NCBI GenBank assembly: GCA_033239125.1
Contig: BSWB01000002.1
Location: forward strand, 3,071,001 to 3,135,000
DNA: 64,000 nt
Reading direction: 5' to 3'
From: Fagopyrum homotropicum
Lineage: Eukaryota; Streptophyta; Magnoliopsida; Caryophyllales; Polygonaceae
The translations under genes and the position numbers were made by a program. The notes below the pieces were generated by a model. That model was not told the DNA's origin and ran no database searches. It saw nothing but the letters and a program-made list of their open reading frames with translations. Positions 31,970 through 42,800 of this stretch are shown piece by piece (position 1 is the stretch's first letter; the number at the start of each line of letters is the position of its first letter).

Positions 31970-32034
31970 TATGTTATGGTAACCTATTATTCATAGTATT
32001 TAGATATAAATAAAATCTCTAAGCATTAACCTTG
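31429..32034. other. Intergenic, no gene seen
   Basis: No coding signal. An (ATT)n microsatellite lies at about 31940-31970. Confidence 0.45.
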
Positions 32035-32470
32035 GAGCCACTTCGGCTCTTGCTGCAGAGTTGTGGAGGCGATTAAGGGCTTGTATTTAGCGTGGGAGTT
32101 GAGCTTTCGAAGAGTTGAGGTGGGTTTAGACTTACTCTTGGTGGTCGGTTTTATTGAGAAAGGGGTGAGCAATGCCCACCCGCTTTCTAGCCGGGTGGCT
32201 CGTTGTCAAGAATTTTCGAGACTGGAGCCTTAGTTTCAAGTATGTTTATCGGGAAGACAATCGAGTTGTAGACACTATTGCCAACTTAGTTTTTACTTTG
32301 AACTTTGGGGTTCACCGCTTGGCAGAACCTCCATTCGTTCGTACTTTGATTCTTGGTGATTTAAGAGGAATTGCCCTCCCTCGTGTCACTCATTTGTAGT
32401 TCCATTCTTTCAATAATATGCCTTAGGGCAGTGAGCCTATGCCCTCTCTTATATAAAAAAAAAAAAAATT
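32035..32470 (+). mobile_element. LINE 3' fragment (RNase H end)
   Basis: Broken translation of the end of a plant LINE RNase H domain: an AAELWRRL-like start, then RDWSLSFKYVYREDNRVVDTIANL. It is followed by a hairpin AGGGCA...TGCCCT (about 32426-32443) and an A-tail (32455-32468). Frameshifts and stops make it non-functional. Only the last ~400 bp were retained, typical of 5' truncation. Confidence 0.8.
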
Positions 32471-32774
32471 ATGTGGTAAGTATAAATAAAATCTCTAGAA
32501 ATTTATTGATATTGATATACTTATATAGTTATTGTGTAGTCATGTTTATATATTTAAAAAAATAAACAATGTTGGTCAAACCGTCAAAATTGACAAATGA
32601 TCCAGATTTATTTAGACGTGTAACATGTTAATTTGCATACTTGGAAACTTTAATGTAGACTATAATATGTTATATTGGATATTTGAAAACTTTAATTTTT
32701 TGTATTGTAAGTATGATATATACAAATATTTTTGTGGATAAAGCGTGAAATTTAAAAACATTAAACAAAATTAA

Positions 32775-32922
32775 TGGGCAAGCGGGATTGAGTCCGTCTC
32801 GTCCCGTCCCATCGGGATAGGACCCGGTGAAATTCAATCTAAAAATCCCAACATCAATATTGATCTCGTCCTATGTAAAATAGTCGGGACAAGACTGATG
32901 ACGTCAATCCCGTCCATGCCCA
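32775..32922. mobile_element. Degenerate word-repeat TIR fragment
   Basis: Ends TGGGCAAGCGGGATTGA and, inverted, TGGGCATGGACGGGATTGA. The interior consists of CGTCCCGTCCC / GGGACGAG words. No target duplication was recognised. Confidence 0.4.
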
Positions 32923-33570
32923 CCCAAACGGATAGGTGATTGAAGTGGTAAATCCACTCACTATACTACTTATTATCATCCTTGATTTTACTCTGAACTT
33001 GCACAAGATAAGAATAAAAGATGATCTTGAAGAGGATGGCAAAGCTAACGAAAGATTTGAGCTTTTGTTTTTCAGCATCAGAGCAACAATGTAATGTATG
33101 CATGTTGGGCCTAAATTTGCACCAGGCCCAATCCTTCTTACTATAACCCAGGCCCATTAAGAGATAAAGACACTTAAATTTAGTGTTTGTTAACTTTTGT
33201 TAAATTTGAGTGTATGAACACTCTCATAAGACTTACCAGTAACATTAACATAGAACACAGTACAAGGATACATGATTAGTAGGAATAACAAACATACCAA
33301 ACACATCTTAACTTAACTAATATTACAGCCAACCATATCAATAGTTAAGCTGATTACACAACCAACAAACAAAGACACTCAGATTTAGTGTTTGCTACAT
33401 TTGAGTGTATGAACACTCTCATAAAACATACCACAATCAACTACTCCCAACTCGAGATTCAGATCAAACTTGTACGCATCATATCCACGCGTTATCTGCA
33501 ACAATTGATAACGCGTATCTTTCAGAATCTAAACATGTTTTCCAAGACTTGATAAGAGTATTTACCTTGG
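32923..33570. other. Intergenic / 3' flank of the CaM-binding gene
   Basis: A ~50-bp phrase (TTTGAGTGTATGAACACTCTCATAA core) occurs at about 33200 and 33400. The short palindrome TGAGTGTATGAACACTCTCA may form a stem. No gene. Confidence 0.45.
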
Positions 33571-35768
33571 TTAATTGCATGCTTGAATACGTGAAGGTGT
33601 TGGTATAACAGTTTCAAATGCTGCAACTAGCAATGCCACCTTCCTCTTCCTAGCCGGAGCAAGCTCGCTAACCGCCTTCCTCAACGCGTAATCAACCATC
33701 CATTCCTCGGAATTTCTCCTTCCATCCATCTCTTGGTGCCTTAGATCAACCTTTTCTGATTCAACATCGGGTTCAACCTCCAAGTAGTTCGGTTCTCGTG
33801 GATTGAACGGTTTTGTCTCCTCTGTTTCGTCTCCTCGGCTTCTCCTTCCTTTTGTAATGATCAAGCTATTATCCGGATAACCGGATAACTCTCCTTCGGT
33901 TCTTTCTTTCTTGAAGTTGTTTTTCATGACATTTCCGGGTTTGTTGTCTGCATTGGACTGATCTTCTAATACTGATGTGGTTACCTCTTCTTGTTCTTCT
34001 TCTTTTGCTGCTTGTATTGTCTCGTTAGAACTCTCAACCGAAAGAAGCTTCTTCAGATTGGCTTCATCTTGTTCTTCTTCAGCATCCCGAGTGGCATTCT
34101 TCGTAAATCCCGAGTTTTCTATGTCTTGAATCAAGGATGAATCTTCATCTGCCTCATCAGGTACTGAGAATTTCTTAGGTATACCCTCTGTTGTCTTCTC
34201 CTCAAAATCACCTGAGATTTTGTCATAACATAAAAACCAATTGATCTAATCGATGTGGGACATTCCTGTATTAGTACACCATACAACAACCAAGACCAGG
34301 GGATTACCTGAGATTGATTATAATCGATGTGGGATAACACAGCTAAAACCAATTGATCTACTGGTTAAATGTTTGATTATAATCGATGTGGGATAACACA
34401 GCTAAAACCAACTGACCTACTGTATAAGTGTTTGATTATACTCGATGTGGGATAACACAGGTAAAACCAATTGACCTACTGTATAAATGTTTGATTATAA
34501 TCGATGTGGGAAATTTCAAGTAAAATCAGGGGATTACCTTGGAAGAATTGATCAACTTCTGTCTCCTCATACACATAATCCATCGACGAATCCGAATCAG
34601 TCAATTGTTCATGGCAATCTATGATCTCATCATGAGAGCACTCAGCTAAGAACTCCTTGAGAAACTCCAAGTTTACATCATCTTTCTTGAAACCGTTTTC
34701 ATCTTGCAAGTATACAATCTCATTTTCTTGAGTATGATCACTTGGTGTCGAAACTCCATCTCCTAACTCAATTCCTCTAAGATAAACCCTACTCTCCTCC
34801 TCCCACTCCATATCAGAACCCTCAGCAAAGACCTCATCGAGTGTAATGCTCGTCGAGCTTTCCCAATCAAAGCTTCCAACATCATAAACACATTCATCTA
34901 ATGTTTCTTCTCCTGTTTCCTTCTCCTCACCTTCCTTTGTATAGATTTCCACGAAGAAATCGGCCTTCTCTTCGATGAACGAGATTGGAGCAAGCTTATC
35001 AGCAACATGAACTTCTTTCTTCTCTTGATCATCATCCAAACAAGGCTTTACCTTGCAATTCCTTTGAGACTTAATCATCCTTCTTCTTGTACTCAAGAAG
35101 TTCTTCAATGGAGGAGCTAAAGCATGTTTATGGCCATTAAGAGAACAATAGTTATAAGGACAAACCTTCATAATAGAAGTTCCTTCGGATTGAGTCGAGC
35201 CGGGGCTAAGATCAAGATAGCTAGGGAACTTAGAATCCTTAATGGTTGAAGAACAAGTATTCCTTTTAACATCAAGTTTTGAACACTTCTTAGATATCAT
35301 ACTCCTTGAAGGCTTAAAACTAGGAGCCTTTGTCAAGTTCCTAACTTTGCTCAAGCTTGAAGTTCTACAAGGAGAGGCAAATAGTCTTTTGGATGTGCTA
35401 TCAACAACACTTTTGGTAAGTGTTTTGTGCTCCTTTCTTGCCTCAGAGCTACTTGTTGACTTCATATAATTTGGAGAGCTTGAAGAACATGATCTTGATG
35501 GTGACACTTTAACAAGGCTAGAAGGAGTTTGTTGTTTTGGTGGTTGATGCCTTCTTGAAGAAGGTCTTTTGAGGGTGTCGAGATCCGACGAACGCTTGAA
35601 TGAACACGATTTCTTCATCTTCTTCGCGAGTTCGGTTCCTTTGGCCTTGCTATCAAGGCTTTGGATGTATGGTTTCATGTTGGTTGATGGCTTCTTGATT
35701 TCTTCATGGCTAGGAGAAGCCTTGAAGCTAATCAAGCTAGGTTTGGTAAGAGCCTTTCTTTGCACCAT
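33571..35768 (-). CDS. Calmodulin-binding-domain protein (PICBP-like), two exons
   Basis: Exons 34538-35768 and 33571-34211 join (phase 1) to 623 residues. The N-terminal half is basic, Ser/Lys-rich and low-complexity (LKRPSSRRHQPPKQQ). The middle is acidic. The last ~80 residues are a plant calmodulin-binding domain (PF07839 type): NPREPNYLEVEPD, KVDLRHQEMDGRRNSEEWMVDYALRKAVSELAPARKRKVALL split over its length. The amphipathic ARKRKVALLVAAFETV helix is the expected calmodulin contact. Such proteins are thought to act in calcium signalling. The PICBP likeness rests on the domain and layout only. The start is the first Met of an uninterrupted exon. The only intron is built from a 59-bp tandem repeat. 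Confidence 0.9.
34250..34512 (-). repeat. 59-bp tandem repeat inside the CaM-binding gene intron
   Basis: The phrase TCGATGTGGGA occurs at 34324, 34383, 34442 and 34501, exactly 59 bp apart, with an outlier at 34250. Units also share AACACAG.TAAAACCAA. The splice-donor context GGGGATTACCT appears at the real donor (about 34529-34539) and again inside the intron near 34299. Confidence 0.9.
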
Positions 35769-36446
35769 CTTTTAATGGGCAAAAAACAAAGGAAGATCAA
35801 CAAAGAAACATCAAGTTTTGGGTTTTCTTGGAAGATTGGGAAAGGTTAGGCCATGGAAGGGGAGAATGTGTTCTAGCAAAACAAACTACTAAGAGGAGAA
35901 TTTGCAGTCAAGGTGGCTATATTTTTAATTTTCTTGGTTAAGTTATAAGTGGGTGGGTAAGCTTTTTGGCATCATTCAAGAATATGATGATAGGGCTCTC
36001 AATATTGAAGATAATGGAATGGAAATGGGGCCACAAGAAGAGCCACTAATTCTCATTGAATTTTTGGGCTTTATTTTTTCATTTATAAGCTATAATATAT
36101 AATTAATATAAAGAGTGAATTACACAAAACCTACCTTAATATTATCTATTTTCACAAAACTACCCCAAAAAAAATAATTATGGTTTTAGTTATATTAAAA
36201 TTCACTTTACAGATTTATTTTTAAAATCATTAGTGGGATTTCATATTTATTATTTTCATCAAGTGAAAAAATAAAATAAAGACTAGAAATATAATAGTAT
36301 GTTAATAGTTTTATTAACTAGGGTGTGAAATGTTAAAACATAAATTATTCTATACAAAAGAGTATCTTTTATAAGAATTTTTTTATAATTTATAAATTTA
36401 TTTGAATTTTTAAGTTTAAATTAACGGGTGGGTGATTGACAGAAAG

Positions 36447-36449
<3 letters not shown>
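35769..36449. other. 5' flank of the CaM-binding gene
   Basis: 5' UTR and probable promoter, AT-rich. No distinct element was called. Confidence 0.4.

Positions 36450-36512
<63 letters not shown>
36450..36512. repeat. (TA)n microsatellite
   Basis: About 31 TA units, uninterrupted. Confidence 0.95.
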
Positions 36513-36515
<3 letters not shown>

Positions 36516-36904
36516 GTAATTTTACAAAATAAATACTTTAAGAATGCATTTGTGAAATTTACTTTAATTTAAATTGTCATTGTCAAGAAAAGTATTATGA
36601 AACACGGGGAAGACAAGATTTATGTGCTTGGGTGGCCAAATGAGTTAACTCATCCCATTGATAAGACAAGGTTGCACAATTTAATGTTCCACTTTGCTTT
36701 ATTTCTTATCTCTTTTTAATGTGTATAATGAGAATAAAATATAATCCTTAGCTTTATGTTACATTTTTGTTTTAAGATCTCATTTTTTAGTTATAAGAAT
36801 TGAATAAAAATTATAAAAGAGTATGAGATAATTAGTCTTGTATAATTGGCATGATTATGTTCATTATTATTTGGAAGAAAAGAAAATTTGCATCTAACAT
36901 TAGG

Positions 36905-37220
36905 ATAACGAGCCGCATGCTCAAGCTCAGCTGATTTATAACGAGTCAAGCTTAATTTTTAAACGATATTCAAAATGTATTCATGTTCGGCTCGTTTAGA
37001 AAATGAACGAGTCTGAACGGAACTTTTTTGAGCCGAGCCCGAGAGTTCCACTAATATACCACTGTATAGTGTCATTTTAGTCAAACGAACCGGATTTTAG
37101 TCAAACAAGTCGAGACTACATTTTCAACAAGCTTTAAAATATGGCTGTATTCGACTCGTTTATAAAAGTGAACAAACCCGAGCCAATTTTTTTCCGAGAC
37201 GAGCTCGAGTAGCTCATCTT
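36905..37220. repeat. Old, degenerate copy of the GAGCCGAGC word repeat
   Basis: Contains GGCTCGTTTAGAAAATGAACGAG, shared (as a shorter core) with 30997-31428, plus degraded GAGCCGAGCCCGAG words. The terminal sequences are lost. Confidence 0.55.
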
Positions 37221-38548
37221 GACCTATCTAATTTTTTTCTGATCGGTGAGATTTATAAATTTACAATTGATTATTTACTAGGTGTAATTTAGGATTCAAT
37301 AATCTTGAATTATTGGTAATTTGATTTATGAAATAGACAAAATTAAAGCATGATGTTGAACACAATTTAAAAAGGTGTTATCTTGCACCGCCCATGTAGG
37401 TAGTTGATCAATGTTGGAAGATGAAGTAGGATGATATTTGAGACAACCGATAGTGACTTTTCGTCTTAAATAAAAATTCAGGTGAATATTTTTAATAACG
37501 TTTATTTTTATGGAATAGATGATAATGTAAAGCAAATAGATTATTTATAAGTTATAAAGAAGTATTTATGTTGAACTTATTTCTTCACTGAAAAACTTTA
37601 ATAATATTGAAAATAAAGTAATGAAATAATGTTCTTTAATAGAAATATTAATGTCGTGATGCATTATTAATTCGACAAGAATTTAATCTATTAGTTTTAT
37701 AGCGTGAATAATACTTAGTTTAAAAAGGTGTATATGATCTATACGATTGAAAAACACCATCCTCACTTCAATTGGATGCACGTGTAAGAATTTAGTAAAA
37801 ATAAAAAAAGAGTGATGTTATTTGGAAGCGGAAACAACACGGTAGAGTCGAAGTTCGACTCCGTCCGAGTTATGGCACATTGCAAATCCGTTCTAACGGG
37901 ACGCATTACAAATGTGTCTGGGATGGGGCACAGACAGACTCCACCTGCGCGTCAATGTTTGCAATTTTACTATCTTTTTTCAGTTATACATTATCTTCAC
38001 CTACTAATTGAGGTGCAGAAAACAACATTTTTTAGGGCGGAGGCTCAATCCGAGTCCGCCCAACCTTGGGGCATATCCGGACTGCACCTCCGCGAGCGCT
38101 GACGTGGGACTGACTCCGCCTGTGTCAACTAAACTAGAAGGGCAAAAGCCTGAAGTGCTGGGTGAAGCGACAAGTATAGGTGGAGAACCGGTTCAGTTGG
38201 AGGAGGGGTGAACCCGGTCCACCGGGCCCACACATGGGAGCGTAGGTTTGGGTCAAAAGGGGTTTGATATTATTTATTTTCTTTTTCTTTGGGTCAGAAG
38301 TCTTTACAGTGTGTGCAGAGAGGAGGAGCGTTTGCCTTTATTCACCACACAACAATCCCTACATTCTGCCATTTACACCAGGAGGAGTTTTACATTCACA
38401 TAATTTGGTCCATCTTTCGTACTTTTCACAATTTAAATTCAAACCAAAAATCCATCATTCTTACGCTCCTTTGAGCTATTTTGGTTAAGGTGTTGTGATA
38501 ACATATATACAGATATATCATAATATATGTTTTTTTAAGCGTTATACA
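37221..38548. other. Intergenic; one GC-richer stretch of unknown nature
   Basis: Around 37830-38215 the sequence is GC-richer with many CCGCC/GGCGG words (GGACTGACTCCGCCTG), but has no recognisable protein or repeat ends. The rest shows nothing. Confidence 0.35.
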
Positions 38549-38906
38549 TAGACATGGGTCCGAAACGTAAACCGTCAGTTTAGGTTTCGGAACCTACGGT
38601 TTAGATTTGGCCAAAGACCAAACATAAACCTAAACCGGCCATATCCCAAACCGGCGGTTTAGGTTAACCTAAACCGTCGGTTTGGTTGGCAGTTTAGGTG
38701 GTTTAAAAAAAAAACAGCGAAACTGGACCAAATCGGACGGTTTGGTCCTTTCTTTAAAAAAAAAATTAAGCAAACCGGCGGTTAAACCGTCGGTTTAGGT
38801 TTGGCCAAAAGTCAAGCCTAAAGCTAAACCGGTAACCACGGTTTGACCAAACCAACAAATCTAAACCGCCGGTTTGGCGGTTTAGCCCAAACCGAACCCA
38901 TGTCTA
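38549..38906. mobile_element. hAT-like element filled with AAACCGNCGGTTT words
   Basis: TIRs TAGACATGGGTCCG and CGAACCCATGTCTA. Flanks GTTATACA and CTTATACA agree at 7 of 8 bases. The interior is a dense set of TAAACCG / CGGTTTA words facing both ways. 358 bp, no coding content. Confidence 0.7.
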
Positions 38907-39884
38907 CTTATACACCATTTGTAGGTTCGCAAACCCGACCATTATTAAAAAAAATAAGATTGTTATTGACACGGCGAGTCTTCTTCCAGATGTGCGCTTT
39001 ATAATTCTAATACACTATTCCTTTTAAATGTAAGATAAATAATGAACAAGATTGATATATGTGTAATCGGACATATATGTGTTAAGTTCCGATTTATCCG
39101 TCTACCACATAAGTCTAGATAATTTTTATTTAAAAGTTAATTGATTATAGATAGTTCATCGCGAGAAATTCCGGCAGATCGAGGATCACTTAGAAATTTA
39201 TCGGCACGTATGTGTGTTGAGTTCAAACTCAACAGATAAGTGTGACGAACTTTCGTCTTATACTCGGAATAGATGCGATCAATGGGGAATAGATATTATA
39301 GAGGTGTTGTGGAATATGAATCACCCATCTCAACGTAAAAGTTGGTTGCTTGTGTTAGTTGTATATTGTGCATAACTTTCGGTGCAGCCCAGTTACCTTT
39401 TTTCCCTAAAGTAGCACAATATTCTTAGTTTTACATTTCCTTCATCTAGAACAAAGCATGCATATTTTCCTTCACACATAGTTTGGTCCACATTTTCCTA
39501 AACTTACAAATTACGTCAATGGTTCTTCAATTTTATAACTTTTTCTTGCTGTTGTTTCATTAGTTTGCCTAAATAGACAAACCCGGACTCGGCCAAACCC
39601 GTAGTCGAGGATCATTTGGACCATTTGGACCGGACTGTTCCAGTCTTAGGCCAGACTTGACCGGTCTGATTGGACTAGGGCCTACAGGCGCTGCCCATAC
39701 TCGCCCGACTTTTCCGAGGTCTACTGTAATGCAAAATGATCCTGTTCAGTTTTCCAAACTGAACCCAGATATGATTTTGAGTCCACAAACACACTTCCTT
39801 CATCAGCTACCAAGATCATCTTAGAAAATACCTTATCATGATTTTGAGTGACATTACATTGTACAGTATTTGCTGCAAGTTATA
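38907..39884. other. Intergenic / 3' flank, no gene seen
   Basis: Nothing recognised except a GGACCGGAC-word patch near 39600-39700 that resembles the word-repeat elements. Confidence 0.4.
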
Positions 39885-42800
39885 CTATATACCATGCTTT
39901 GCAGCAATAAGTAACACGATCAAAACCGGGAGAACGAGAAAAGCAATATAGGGAAGAGCTTCATTGAGAGCACCTTCTTCCGGCTCTGAATCTTTTGATG
40001 TGTACTTTGGCTTATCTTGAACAAATGCATCGAAATATGTATCGTAACCTGGGTTTCTAGGAGCTGACCTTCTAACTTTCATCATTTCCATGGCCTGCAA
40101 TTAGCATCTACCTTTAATTAAGCTTTCATGTGCAGATAGAATACTTGATCAAAGAAATATGCCGATTTGGAACAAAATGGAAGCCATTTAAAGTAGAAAT
40201 CTAATAATCCTTGCTCTTTTTTGAGATAACTGCACAAAAACTTTTTGATGTTTTGACAAACTACTTATAATATTATTTGCAACAAACTAGCCCACATTCC
40301 TCTTGAGCCCACAAAGTCGTAGTCATATACTCGCATCTTTACCTTTTTTCTGGTTTGCTGGACATCAACTTAACAGTAACTATACTTGGGGGGTCATACC
40401 ATACTTACCAGCCCTCTCTATTTTTGAGGAACAAGGTTAAAACTGTAGTTTCAGATATTTTCATTCAACTAACCAATAAAAAGGTTTAGGTGTCATAAGG
40501 GCATAATTTGCAGGTCCTTACATGGATTTGTGATTCTGCAAGGACTTCAAGATATGCATTGCAATATAATATATTATAAGGAATGGATTCATCAAAATAT
40601 CCTACACCTACCGATCAGTTTTGTGTACTAAACCTTATTATATCATTCTAGGGTCTCACCCCCAGGAGCTCAGGATGACTGTAATGAAAGAATCTCGCAT
40701 ATACAGGCAATTCTGTATTCAATTCAGTACTCAAGTCTGCCTTATGCAGAAGAATGATAATGGAAGAAACATGGAGAAAATGGGGGACATGGAAGTGCCT
40801 TTGAAAAAAAGCGAAAATCTGGAAAATTACTAGAAATGGAAAAATACAGATTTCGATAATTAGAAAAACTAATTAAACTGATAGTTTGGGTTGGTACCAC
40901 AATATCAGCCAGTTTTGGGTAGTAAGCAAAGCAGCTTACTCGTGTGGTTTTTGCTAATTCTGAAGCACAACTCTGGGATAGCATACTCTCCTTTTCTATA
41001 AGCATTACATCAATCATTCAATACATTTCATGGAAACAGGAAGATCATGGAAATGCCTAACTGAAGTTAATCCATGCCTCTTTGTGTAGTGAACCATAAT
41101 GATGTAGCAAACTAGCAGTGTAGGAAAGGTTGATCATAGCTTACCTCAAAGCTGAATGCAAACTGTCTTGCTTTCTTGCCTACTAGAGCATTAGGGTGGG
41201 ACTTAAGCTTCTTATACATTCCTTGTGCCTCGTCTGTCCTGCAAATCATGCACAGTATAATCAATATCATAGGACTTACTTTAAATGGAGTTGTGAGCCA
41301 TAAGAGAGTAGAAAATTAGCAACAGAACAATTTAGGGATTATAGATTTATGGTCATGGCAAAGGATAAAAATTAATTGCAATGTTTAACACAAGTTTGAA
41401 AGCTTGTGAAGTTATCCAACTACAATAATCCTGGCAGCTTGAGTAAAATAATATAAATCTAGTCTAGCAATATCAAAAGACATGTAAATGCGTCATGATT
41501 TCCCATTTATTAAACCTTTTTAAAACTACCAATAGCTGAGCTGGAAACCACTATAGTCGAATTAGTTGGGTTTACCTATTAAGTGAATCTTGACAAATTG
41601 CCCACTGCAAAGCAGCTAACCCATGTAGCTCAGACTGCAGACCAACAGAGAAAATTGAAGGTTACATTCAGTAGTTTGAAAAATTGCAAACACAGAAGCA
41701 ATTTGAAGCTGCAAAATAATCAACTTTGAAATTACCTGGAATGGCATATTGTCCATCACCTGCTGGTAATAGGGTAATGCCTCTTTCAAATTCCCTAAAT
41801 CCATTAACTCGTCGCCATCTTTCAGTGCCTAAAAGACTAGATGCTTGAATTAGAATCATAAATTTTAAGGCTATCTTAACTGACATAAGCAAAAAAAAAG
41901 TGATAGACTAGTTTATGAATGTAACAGCCGAAATTCTAATTAGTAATGTAAGATTCATTTAATAAAGGAAATGAAGTATGACCAGATCTTTTGTTCCTAG
42001 CAAGAAGTTTTAGAACACTAGCAAACTCTGGTAGAACAACAATATAAGGTTTCATTCTTTCCATTTGCAGGAGATATCAGAAACCATGGATCATTCTTTA
42101 GACATTTTCCATGGACTGTTGAAGAAGAAGAATTAAACATGCAGTCATTCAGTTAAGAATTCTCTCTTTTTGTGAGGGATGAGAGTATGCCACATCTCTG
42201 GCTTGCTTTTGCATTATGCCTAATGTATTTGCTTCAAACAAACAGAAAACGGAGAAGAAATAAGAATATACATGTTGCTCCACTCAATTGTTATTGTCAG
42301 GATACACTGCAAAAAACGTATATATAATGCAGAGGTTCAGGAAACAAAGACATGATGTGCATCTTATACGGCTTACATATAATAAAAATATAATTATACA
42401 GTCAAGACCATCAAAACATCTAAATGATGTGATGTAAAACACTATCCAGATACAAGTTCAACAAATAGCCAACAAGTTCAGAAAATGGTGGCCTATAGCA
42501 AAAGACTTCATTTGCAGAGTTGCTTGTACAAACTATTCACTGAATTGCAAATTTTGTAGATGTGAACTTCTAGAGATTTAGGCACAATTAGGTGGATAAA
42601 ACAAATTAACCACATAATTATCATGAAGATTTTGAGTTTGATTGAGTTGATGGATCCCAATAAAGTAATATTATTCTTCAAGCATTCAGAACAAGCGCAA
42701 TTGCAACTACTGCACCATGAAACTATAGTCTCTAAAAACAAGCACCTCAGGTAACTTTCTCAATACAACATGATAAGAAATGGAAGTTACCCAGTTCTTG

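Noticed and set aside
34250..34512. Regular repeats that look like a CRISPR array
   Set aside because: Direct tandem repeats without unique spacers, inside a plant intron.
37830..38215. GC-richer stretch with open frames of 96 and 67 codons
   Set aside because: No motif, no splice-consistent extension and no repeat ends; base composition alone is not enough to call a gene.
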